Source of the DNA: ANME-2 cluster archaeon
GTDB lineage: Archaea; Halobacteriota; Methanosarcinia; Methanosarcinales; Methanocomedenaceae
NCBI GenBank assembly: GCA_023544605.1
Contig: JAMJFQ010000052.1
Coordinates: 1 to 11,834, forward strand
Reading direction: 5' to 3'
Length of the DNA stretch: 11,834 nt
Positions 1-6,187 of this stretch are shown here, piece after piece (position 1 is the first letter of the stretch; each line of letters starts with the position of its first letter). Under the pieces are notes generated by a model. That model did no database searches. It saw nothing but the letters and a program-made list of their open reading frames with translations, and was not told the DNA's origin. A program made the translations under genes and the position numbers.

Positions 1-116
1 TCGATCATCGATAGACTCTGTCAATTACTCACGCAAGGACCTATACAACACGATTGTTTTATAATTGTATTTAAAGTATAAAAATATTGCCAGAATGGAT
101 GAAATGATATTTTAAG
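1..116. other. AT-rich intergenic end of window
   Basis: No coding frame is supportable here. The stretch lies just downstream of the minus-strand thioredoxin-CcdA gene. It is rich in A and T between about 50 and 90, and on the minus strand it shows short T-rich tracts that could serve as an archaeal-type terminator. On the plus strand the same AT-rich tract could be a TATA element, but its direction and target cannot be decided because the window starts here. Confidence 0.4.
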
Positions 117-1238
117 CTAAATGACCCTCAGGTATATCAACAGCGCGATCAGTAAAAGCACTGCCCCGGTAATTAACCTTATCTCGATTCGTCTGCGCTC
201 CCTGAGGTCGTCTACCCTTTGTGGACTAAGCCCGAACGCCAGCAATATACCCAGCGCCAGCACAGGCAGTACCACACCCAGATTATAAATTGCCAGATAC
301 ACTGCACCTTCGGCAATCTCCCCCCTGCTTATCACCATATCCAGTATGGCAAAATAGACCGCTCCCACACAGGGTGCCTTTATCATTGAGAACAGCCCAC
401 CTGCAAGAATGGATATTAACAGGGTGTTCTTGCCACCTATCCCCCTGGCAAAACTGGAGAATGAACGGGGGGTCTTTAATGATGAGCGGTCATGTACTTT
501 CATATAATATGCATCATAGAAATGCCATAAACCAAGCAGTGCTATCAATAGTAACAAAGATAGCGTGATGCTTTCCTGTATCTCAGGATGTTGTTTCACT
601 ATGCTTAAAAGACCCATCCCCACTACCATGTATACGGCAAATATACCTGCACAGAATCCTGCCACCATTATCAACAGGTCACGGCGGTTACCTTTTGAAG
701 ATAAGGTTATGGATGCCATAAACGCCATCACTGCCAGCAGGCATGGATTGAAACCTGCAAGCAGACCAGCTATTAATACGACAAAAAAGGATAGTTCAGG
801 TAGTGTTTCATACCCGGCAGCAGACTGTGATGAAACATTCTCGGTCAAGGGGGGAGCATTTTCAATGCTATCAATCAGCATTGTTTCTAACAAGCTTTCA
901 TTGCCATTGTAATCAGAATAGGATAAAACGATCTGGCGGTTGATAACAAAAGCAGGGACACGGTAAACCCCATATACCTTCATGCGGTCATATCCTGCGA
1001 TACCGTCATATTCTCTTAAGATCTCGTATTCATACAGTGTCACATTATCGTACTGTCCGGCAACTTCCAATAATACCGGTGATGCCTGGGCACATTTGGA
1101 ACAGTCATCCTCATAAAAATACTCTATCTCGATGATACCGGGCTGACAGGCTGCCTGAAACGTCGACAACAATAATAGTGCGGTGATAAGTACCAGACTA
1201 CTAATGGCATACTGTGGAAGCACATGTTTTTTTATCAT
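117..1238 (-). CDS. Thioredoxin-like domain fused to CcdA/DsbD-type membrane electron carrier
   Basis: This is a 373-residue membrane protein likely to move reducing equivalents across the membrane to extracytoplasmic thiols. Residues 12-30 form a signal/anchor segment. A thioredoxin-like domain follows, with a CxxC pair at Cys46 and Cys49 (DDCSKCAQ) and a cis-Pro-like region near VPAFVI. From about residue 150 onward there are about six hydrophobic helices with the two CcdA-type Pro-Cys sites (FNPCLLA and KAPCVGA), whose cysteines shuttle electrons in CcdA/DsbD. The start was set at the ATG at 1238 because GGGAGG sits 6 bases upstream (1245-1250). A longer frame reaches 1310 but would overlap the upstream gene further and has no better site. 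Even so, it overlaps the end of the upstream gene by 38 bases, which points to translational coupling. The domain order thioredoxin then CcdA is the reverse of bacterial DsbD, where thioredoxin is C-terminal. Family assignment is strong; the substrate is inferred. Confidence 0.85.
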   Translation of the reverse strand: MIKKHVLPQYAISSLVLITALLLLSTFQAACQPGIIEIEYFYEDDCSKCAQASPVLLEVAGQYDNVTLYEYEILREYDGIAGYDRMKVYGVYRVPAFVINRQIVLSYSDYNGNESLLETMLIDSIENAPPLTENVSSQSAAGYETLPELSFFVVLIAGLLAGFNPCLLAVMAFMASITLSSKGNRRDLLIMVAGFCAGIFAVYMVVGMGLLSIVKQHPEIQESITLSLLLLIALLGLWHFYDAYYMKVHDRSSLKTPRSFSSFARGIGGKNTLLISILAGGLFSMIKAPCVGAVYFAILDMVISRGEIAEGAVYLAIYNLGVVLPVLALGILLAFGLSPQRVDDLRERRRIEIRLITGAVLLLIALLIYLRVI

Positions 1239-1668
1239 AATGGCCCTCCCACACCTGGCCTGTGGTAAGGTTGAAAAGTTCCCCCGTGTCAGTAGAGACA
1301 TATCCTTCAACCACGAACAGGTCTTTTACAGTACCACACGAACAGGTCCGCTCCATCATCTCCACCTTCCAGTAGGGCTGTTCTTGCTGTATCAAGCTAC
1401 CGTTTATGGTATATAGCGAATCCTGTATTAATGTGCTTTTCACAACCCTCCATTCAGGTCTTTTGAAATTTTCAGATAGGTATTGTTGAGCAGCAGGGTC
1501 CTGTGCCACTATTTCCACTGCCTGCTTGCCATTGACCTCGAAATATAATCCATAACTTGACTTTGGGTGCCCGGAAAACATTACAAAAACCGTAACCGCC
1601 GCTATAATGCAGACCAGTAAAAGTACGGCCAGGATGACCAGTATCCCGGATTCGCTTTTCTGGTTCAT
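1201..1668 (-). CDS. Membrane-anchored protein with two Cys pairs, unknown function
   Basis: I do not recognise this 155-residue protein. It has a short polar N-terminus, one hydrophobic helix at about residues 9-31, and an extracytoplasmic domain. That domain has a CxC pair (Cys108, Cys110; TCSCG) and two cysteines near the C-terminus (Cys149, Cys154; CASTVCH). The ATG overlaps the kinase stop in an ATGA arrangement, and its own end overlaps the thioredoxin-CcdA gene, so the three are probably co-translated. The ribosome site is poor, as expected for coupling. The neighbouring thiol-transfer protein suggests that this one is a thiol-redox partner or substrate. As an alternative, the short polar N-terminus before a long hydrophobic stretch resembles archaeal pilin-like proteins, though the usual SPVIG-type motif is absent. 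The reading frame is convincing; the role is inference. Confidence 0.7.
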   Translation of the reverse strand: MNQKSESGILVILAVLLLVCIIAAVTVFVMFSGHPKSSYGLYFEVNGKQAVEIVAQDPAAQQYLSENFKRPEWRVVKSTLIQDSLYTINGSLIQQEQPYWKVEMMERTCSCGTVKDLFVVEGYVSTDTGELFNLTTGQVWEGHYDKKTCASTVCH

Positions 1669-2558
1669 AGCTCAAAATCAGTGTAATATTTATTAAACCT
1701 TTGCTGCATCTGTTCCCAGGTGGGCAGGTTTGTCTGGCACCCCACTTTCTCAACCACGAATGATGCGGTCGTTGACCCCACCCGCCCGCATACCTCCAGG
1801 GGATAACCCATGGTATATGCAAGCAGGAAACCTGCACGATGTGAATCACCGGCTCCTGTAGGATCAGAGGCCAAAACCTGTATGGCCGGGATAAAGATGC
1901 GCTCTCCATCCCTGTATATCTCGCTCCCTTCCTTATCCAGTGTGACCACCACTACCCCTATTTCCTCTTCTATCTCTTCCCGGCTGCAGCCCGTCATCTG
2001 CCCCAGCCGCTCGATCTCATGACGGTTAGTGAACAGGATATCAGTATGCTCCAGTATGGTTTCCAGACATTCCTGTGGATATACCACCAGGTCCTGACCC
2101 GGGTCAAATGACACAAAATCTGCACGCTGGGCTGCCAGGCTATTAAATACCGGGTCAGCCGTGGCCAGGTGGACAAAATCAAGGTTTGGCGCTTCCAGTT
2201 CAGGGAAATACTTTGACGCCCCCCAGTAAAAGTAGGTTATCTGGTTGTGGTCCTCATCAGTATATATGAATGCAGAGGCCGTCTTCTCATGTTCCATCGG
2301 GAACATTAGATTGGTATCCACGCCCAGGCTTTCCAGGTGCCGGCAATAATCCGAACCCTTGAAATCGCCGCCAACCGGGGAGATCAACTGACTTTTGCCT
2401 CCCAGCCGGGCTATGCCGGCAGCAATGTTAGCAGCACCGCCCCCATAATAGATATGGTAATCATTTATTGGGGTGGATGAATTGGGGGACGGGAAGTGTG
2501 TGACATCAAACAGGTGGTCCAGGGCAGTGTGCCCAATTACCGAAATTGTTGTATCCAA
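1665..2558 (-). CDS. PfkB-family nucleoside kinase (MJ0406 type)
   Basis: This cytoplasmic ribokinase-fold enzyme of about 297 residues transfers a phosphate from a nucleoside triphosphate. Near the N-terminus is IGHTALDHLFDV, then the glycine-rich substrate-binding stretch YYGGGAANIAAGIARLGG. The mid-protein carries SFDPGQDLVVYP. Near the C-terminus is the PfkB signature DPTGAGDSHRAGF, in which the Asp of GAGD is the expected catalytic base. The SFDPGQDL and GCQTNLPTWEQ stretches match my memory of the Methanocaldococcus MJ0406 nucleoside kinase closely, so nucleoside kinase is preferred over sugar kinase; a sugar substrate is still possible. The start appears to be TTG: of two in-frame TTG codons (2564 and 2558) the second lies 7 bases after GGGGT, the first only 1 base. 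The gap to DUF555 is about 20 bases, and the stop overlaps the next gene (ATGA). Confidence 0.82.
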   Translation of the reverse strand: MDTTISVIGHTALDHLFDVTHFPSPNSSTPINDYHIYYGGGAANIAAGIARLGGKSQLISPVGGDFKGSDYCRHLESLGVDTNLMFPMEHEKTASAFIYTDEDHNQITYFYWGASKYFPELEAPNLDFVHLATADPVFNSLAAQRADFVSFDPGQDLVVYPQECLETILEHTDILFTNRHEIERLGQMTGCSREEIEEEIGVVVVTLDKEGSEIYRDGERIFIPAIQVLASDPTGAGDSHRAGFLLAYTMGYPLEVCGRVGSTTASFVVEKVGCQTNLPTWEQMQQRFNKYYTDFEL

Positions 2559-2581
2559 AGACAATACCCCAAAAAATCACA

Positions 2582-2938
2582 TTACTCTTCTTGATATTCC
2601 AGTTCAGTGACCTCTACTACATTGAGGGGGATATTCTTCAAGGCCTTTCCTATAACCGATTTAGCTATCCTGGCAGCATGCTCTTCATTCTCTGCATCAA
2701 AAACTTTCATTTCCAGTGCCAGACCCACCAATGCGGTATTGGCAGCCATGAACACACTGTCAAAAGGTTCGTTGCATGCAGGGCATTGGGTGCTTCCCAC
2801 ATCGATCTCGACATATTCAAGCTGGGGGTTCAATCGTTTTCCGGCCTCAGCGATTGCCACTCCCATTGCATCATCAACAGTACTAATATCCTTTACCAAC
2901 CAGGCCGCTTCAAGAATCACTTTGTAATTATTCAACAT
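2582..2938 (-). CDS. DUF555 / UPF0212 family protein
   Basis: This 118-residue soluble protein belongs to a conserved archaeal family without known function; the length is normal for the family. Recognisable stretches are YVEIDVGSTQCPACNEPFDS, which carries a CxxC pair that may bind metal, and FDAENEEHAARIAKSVIGKAL further on. Both agree with my memory of MJ0068. The ATG at 2938 has GAGG about 11 bases upstream. A nearer ATG six bases earlier is out of frame and stops at once. It sits just upstream of the nucleoside kinase and is probably co-transcribed with it. Family assignment is firm; no function can be given. Confidence 0.85.
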   Translation of the reverse strand: MLNNYKVILEAAWLVKDISTVDDAMGVAIAEAGKRLNPQLEYVEIDVGSTQCPACNEPFDSVFMAANTALVGLALEMKVFDAENEEHAARIAKSVIGKALKNIPLNVVEVTELEYQEE

Positions 2939-3008
2939 CCAACATCTATCCTCACATTTATTTCATTCTTATCATTTTAACTGTTTCCAATTGCTTTTTC
3001 CATTTGGA

Positions 3009-3299
3009 TCATAGTGCAAATAATGTTTCTTCACTTACCGTAAATACTCCCAATCTCACTCCCGCATCCAGCCATGCATGACCATAGCTGAAACATACCA
3101 GGGCATTCACCAGGTCTTCCTTTTCCACAAAATGTACACCGTCATTGAAATATGACCGCGCCATATTGAGGTAATCACCAGCCACACCAGCCAGATAGGA
3201 ATTTTCACCGATTGATATCTCGATATCTTCCAGAGCACCTTTAAGCATGACCCTATATCGGTTGGTCTTTTCATCAAGACTGGCAGGTTGAGGTTGCAT
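3009..3299 (-). CDS. DUF357 family protein
   Basis: This small helical protein of 96 residues belongs to the archaeal DUF357 family, whose function is unknown. The family hallmark is the end of the domain, VNALVCFSYGHAWLDAGVRLG, preceded by helices with YLNMARSYFNDG and a Tyr/Phe-rich face. The family's usual length is near 80-100 residues, so it looks complete. There is no clear ribosome site before the ATG. A TATA-like ATTTACGTAA lies about 20-30 bases upstream, so a leaderless transcript is possible. It is separated by about 70 bases from DUF555 and about 60 from the H-protein gene upstream. Confidence 0.85.
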   Translation of the reverse strand: MQPQPASLDEKTNRYRVMLKGALEDIEISIGENSYLAGVAGDYLNMARSYFNDGVHFVEKEDLVNALVCFSYGHAWLDAGVRLGVFTVSEETLFAL

Positions 3300-3315
3300 G
3301 AGTGCAGTTTTGTCT

Positions 3316-3353
3316 GGAAGTTACGTAAATGTTGTTATTATCGGGAAGTAACC
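3316..3353. repeat. Short direct repeat and palindrome upstream of DUF357
   Basis: Two nonamers, GGAAGTTAC (3316-3324) and GGAAGTAAC (3344-3352), differ by one base and are spaced 28 bases start to start. The first overlaps the perfect 8-base palindrome TTACGTAA (3321-3328). The site lies in the short gap between the H-protein and DUF357 genes, where an operator would be expected. It could also be chance in a 60-base AT-rich gap. Confidence 0.25.
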
Positions 3354-3358
3354 GGTGG

Positions 3359-3781
3359 CTAACTTTTAGCCGCCAGGTCCTTGGTAAACCACTCCTCAAC
3401 AGCATCGCCGTGATACAGTTTTCCCAGGTCAGCTTCAAGGTTGGAAGGTTCCACTTTGATCATCCAGGCCTCGCCATATGGGTCATCTGCCAGTAATTCA
3501 AGATTGTCCTCAATCTCAGAGTTGACCTCTATTACTTTGCCTGAAGCAGGCATGATCAGTCCGCCTACCCATTTAGCAGATTCCAGGGAACCGAAGGCAT
3601 CTCCTGCTTCAAATTCATCATCTTCAAGGGGTAGGTCAATAAATTCTATCTCACCCGCTGCTGTACCGCCGTAGGCGTCAATACCCAAAGTCAGAGTACC
3701 ATCGTCCTCTACCCGGGTCCAGGTGTGGTCTTTGGTATAGTATAGTTCTTCAGGCATCTCATATCCTTCAATTTCTACCAT
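3359..3781 (-). CDS. gcvH: Glycine cleavage H-protein-like lipoyl carrier (copy 1)
   Basis: This acidic protein of 140 residues has the H-protein fold and carries a lipoyl group on a lysine. The N-terminal part has YYTKDHTWTRVEDDGTLTLGI, the standard H-protein opening. The core GEIEFIDLPLEDDEFEAGD is followed by the modification hairpin LESAKWVGGL with Lys70 at the canonical position (ESVKA in most H-proteins). Then come the second strand ASGKVIEVN and DPYGEAWMIKV. The ATG at 3781 is preferred over an upstream TTG at 3796 because GGAG (3791-3794) sits 9 bases before it. The gene stands last in the lipoylation run but has a 130-base gap and its own likely promoter. Classically the H-protein works with GcvP, GcvT and dihydrolipoyl dehydrogenase; none is in the window, so another partner enzyme is possible. 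Confidence 0.88.
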   Translation of the reverse strand: MVEIEGYEMPEELYYTKDHTWTRVEDDGTLTLGIDAYGGTAAGEIEFIDLPLEDDEFEAGDAFGSLESAKWVGGLIMPASGKVIEVNSEIEDNLELLADDPYGEAWMIKVEPSNLEADLGKLYHGDAVEEWFTKDLAAKS

Positions 3782-3828
3782 TTCAATCCACTCCAAATTA
3801 GTATTTTCTTTTAGGTTCTAACTGAAAT

Positions 3829-3841
3829 CTCTTATATTTCA
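3829..3841 (-). promoter_or_regulatory. Putative TATA/BRE promoter for H-protein copy 1
   Basis: On the minus strand the gap between the two H-protein genes reads TTGAAATATAAGAG. The A-rich BRE-like start and the TATA-like core lie about 45-60 bases before the ATG, leaving room for a leader of roughly 25-30 bases containing the GGAG site. This suggests H-protein copy 1 can be expressed apart from the genes upstream. It is assigned by pattern only. Confidence 0.4.
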
Positions 3842-3911
3842 ATCTTTGTAATACATTGTATCGTTTCTCACCTATTTGTCTATTTGTTTTGCTATTCCCT
3901 TCATATCCGTT

Positions 3912-4331
3912 TCAATAGCCTGCATACCTCTGCCGTTCTTTCTGTATCAATTCGCCATAGTAGCTGCAGGCAGCCTCCACATCCATCAGGGCATGGTGGT
4001 CAACCTCTCCCTTGACCTTGACCATCCATACTGTATACGGGTCATCATTGACATGGTTGGGTCTATCCCATAATGCATCATTTACTTCTTCCACTATACA
4101 ATCAAAGGGAAGGGATATCTGGCTCACAGCTTTTATCGTCTCATACGCTATGAGCAGGTCATGGGCACGCACCATCTCGCCCTCATCGGGCAGGTCGATA
4201 TGCACGATCTCTTTGGATAGGCTCTGACCCAGCTGGGTTATTCCAATGGTATGGGATTCACCCTCAAGGAGCCATACATGGTTCTTCATATACAGTCTAT
4301 CTTCGGGAAACTCAAATTCTTCTACCTGCAT
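3912..4331 (-). CDS. Divergent H-protein-like lipoyl carrier (copy 2)
   Basis: This is a second H-protein-fold carrier, 139 residues long. It has the opening LYMKNHVWLLEGESHTIGIT, the core EIVHIDLPDEGEMV, and the modification hairpin YETIKAVSQISLP with Lys67 at the lipoylation position. After that come IVEEVNDALWDRPNHVNDDPYTVWMVKVK. The carrier lysine is therefore intact, but the sequence differs widely from copy 1. The C-terminus ends in a helix with a Cys and basic residues (ACSYYGELIQKERQRYAGY) instead of the usual GcvH tail. The ribosome site GAGGTGA lies 9 bases before the ATG, and the gap to the M23-like gene is 17 bases. Its place directly in the lipoylation run makes it a likely substrate of these enzymes. 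It may serve something other than glycine cleavage, as the lipoate-binding proteins of the sHdr pathway do, but no sHdr gene is visible here. Confidence 0.82.
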   Translation of the reverse strand: MQVEEFEFPEDRLYMKNHVWLLEGESHTIGITQLGQSLSKEIVHIDLPDEGEMVRAHDLLIAYETIKAVSQISLPFDCIVEEVNDALWDRPNHVNDDPYTVWMVKVKGEVDHHALMDVEAACSYYGELIQKERQRYAGY

Positions 4332-4348
4332 TTCGCAATTTCACCTCT

Positions 4349-5230
4349 TCAATCCTCATATAATGACACATTGACAATCACATCATCTCCAACATTAAAA
4401 CGTTTCTGTCCGTACTGTTTTGGTATGACTTTAATCGTTGGGGCTGAATGGGACAGGGAAAACGCCAGTGCCCGGCAATCCACAGATTCTTTTGCCAGCA
4501 CTTCGGCCCGTACCTTGTCGGTAGAGACCATATACCGGTTTCCTGCTGACCTCATAACTGTGCAGGGCGGATTTGGTCCTACCAGACCGAAATAATCAAT
4601 ATCATCCACCTGCTCTACCGGTACAATACCATCCAGCAGACAGCCACCAAGCCTGTAGCCTTTTACCTGCCCTCCCTCATAACTGCCCTCAAGCAGCGCA
4701 AATCTTTCGTCTGAAAATACCACCTTGCATTGTAAGGTGGATTCCCGTGAAGTATTGGTACTGGAAAACTCGAAGCAAGACGTTAGCGGGTTATGATTGC
4801 TGGCACGGATATAATCCCCTTGCGGCCTTACCTCCACATGCACAGGCGGGTCATTCCAGAAATAGAAATAGCCATTCTGTATCAGGGTACCCAGCGGGTC
4901 GCCTGCAGATAAGGTATCCCCTATCTTCACAGTAGGCTTCACATGGAGGATCTTGACTACGCTGTCATCCTGCTTGATGGCTGTGATATATTCCTTGAAG
5001 TCACGGGACTTAAACGGTGTGGGGGTCAGATATTCTCTGATGTCTATCACTGTACCATCCACAGGTGATGGTGCCATATCCCCGAATTCCCCGCCAGGAT
5101 AGATGTCAACAGCGCTTAAGGTAGTATGGGCAGCAAATGGACTCTTCATAAATGAGAATTTACCAGCCACCGGTGCAAAGATGGTAATGCCCTTACACTG
5201 GGCGACCGGTACCATGGACTGCTGCGACAT
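4349..5230 (-). CDS. Unknown protein with peptidase M23-like duplicated hybrid motif domain
   Basis: This 293-residue protein has no signal peptide or membrane helix and so is probably cytoplasmic. Residues 15-136 read like a LytM/M23 fold: APVAGKFS, His35 and Asp42 (AHTTLSAVDIYPGG), SPVDGTVIDI, His96 (ILHVKPTVKIGDTLSAGDPL) and His131 (PPVHVEVRP). These match the M23 metal ligands and catalytic His, except that the first His of the HxH motif is replaced by Pro129 and the H-D spacing is longer than usual. Residues about 150-293 form a second domain I cannot name; it has several cysteines (LQCKV, GGCLLDG, PPCTVM, VDCRAL). The ATG directly abuts the stop of radical SAM B, with GGAGG about 10 bases upstream, and the H-protein gene follows after 17 bases. 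A wall-hydrolase role makes little sense in the cytoplasm. The same broad fold class (barrel-sandwich hybrid) includes lipoyl domains, so a role in handling the carrier is an attractive inference. Confidence 0.7.
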   Translation of the reverse strand: MSQQSMVPVAQCKGITIFAPVAGKFSFMKSPFAAHTTLSAVDIYPGGEFGDMAPSPVDGTVIDIREYLTPTPFKSRDFKEYITAIKQDDSVVKILHVKPTVKIGDTLSAGDPLGTLIQNGYFYFWNDPPVHVEVRPQGDYIRASNHNPLTSCFEFSSTNTSRESTLQCKVVFSDERFALLEGSYEGGQVKGYRLGGCLLDGIVPVEQVDDIDYFGLVGPNPPCTVMRSAGNRYMVSTDKVRAEVLAKESVDCRALAFSLSHSAPTIKVIPKQYGQKRFNVGDDVIVNVSLYED

Positions 5231-6187
5231 CTATCCGCCTCCGTATGAGCAGCACATCCTGTCTACTTCCCTGATGTCAAAACCCAACTCCTCTGCTGTA
5301 CGGTAGCAGTGTCTGCTGGGTACAGCGATCCTGTCCAGCCCAGAGAGCAGGGCGCATTCATCAAGAATTGAACGGTACCTGCCACCCGGCCGGACGCAGC
5401 TGAGCGACAATGGTGTGGACGGGAACATCTCCCTGGCTGCGGTCATCACTTCCACAACATCATTGATATCAGGTTTTCGAGCAGTGCTGTACTCAGTACC
5501 ACCTGTGGGTATGAATACCACGATGACCACTACTTCTGGGTCATACTGCTGTACCATCTCAAGAGCCCTGAGCTCTCCATCCAGCTCGCCACCGTGTAAC
5601 CCAACTATGATATGGGGTGCCAGGGCTATTCCTTCTGCAGCAAGATTGGAAAGAGTACTTTCATAGTCCCTGGGTGTCCTGTCCAGCTTGTACACATCCT
5701 GAATGGTGCTCTCACTGCCTATCACATCAACTAATGCCATATCCAGCCCATAATCCCGGAGACTGGCTGCCTGCTGAGGGTCCACGAGCCCGGTATGGGC
5801 ACTGATCTTCAGATGAAATGCGGATTTAACTGACCTTACCGTATCCCCGTGTTCGTACGTGGGTACCGACCCATCACACCTGCTGCCTCCCGAGAGCAGC
5901 ATACCCTGTTCGCCCTGCCTGTCAAGGTCAGCGGCAATGAGGAACAGGTCGTTGGATGAAGCATCCACCATGTGCTCCAGATAGTGGGCCGAACAGTGCT
6001 TGCACTTAAGGTCGCAGTCTGTACCGGTGATGGACACAGGCTTGAAGGGGCGGGTAAAGAATAGTATCCTGTTTGAAAAATTACGACTGCGCACAGCAAA
6101 AGCAGACTTCATGGACTCCTTGAGATGAGGTTTTATACCTTGCATATCCATGATGTGGTGATGCACATTGCAGATATCAAAGTCCAT
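5231..6187 (-). CDS. Radical SAM protein B, LipS-type lipoyl synthase component (COG1856-like)
   Basis: This 318-residue protein has the radical SAM CxxxCxxC motif at Cys58, Cys62 and Cys65 (TGTDCDLKCKHCS), which should hold the SAM-binding [4Fe-4S] cluster. It is a clear paralogue of radical SAM A: both share SITG before the motif, a GG-x-VP stretch, HTG(L/F), LRD-GLD, GELxALEM, the LxCxRxxGR motif (here Cys264) and a C-terminal Cys-Cys pair (here 312-313). The late cysteines are candidates for an auxiliary Fe-S cluster. In lipoyl synthases such a cluster is consumed as sulfur source. It ends right after CCSYGGG, lacking the tail of about 37 residues that A carries after its Cys-Cys pair. 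The ATG overlaps the radical SAM C stop by 11 bases. Which of LipS1 or LipS2 it corresponds to cannot be settled from memory, so no symbol is given. Confidence 0.78.
   Translation of the reverse strand: MDFDICNVHHHIMDMQGIKPHLKESMKSAFAVRSRNFSNRILFFTRPFKPVSITGTDCDLKCKHCSAHYLEHMVDASSNDLFLIAADLDRQGEQGMLLSGGSRCDGSVPTYEHGDTVRSVKSAFHLKISAHTGLVDPQQAASLRDYGLDMALVDVIGSESTIQDVYKLDRTPRDYESTLSNLAAEGIALAPHIIVGLHGGELDGELRALEMVQQYDPEVVVIVVFIPTGGTEYSTARKPDINDVVEVMTAAREMFPSTPLSLSCVRPGGRYRSILDECALLSGLDRIAVPSRHCYRTAEELGFDIREVDRMCCSYGGG

Noticed and set aside
4349..5230. Murein hydrolase annotation for the M23-like protein
   Set aside because: There is no signal peptide, the HxH motif is incomplete, archaea lack murein, and the gene sits in a lipoylation operon.
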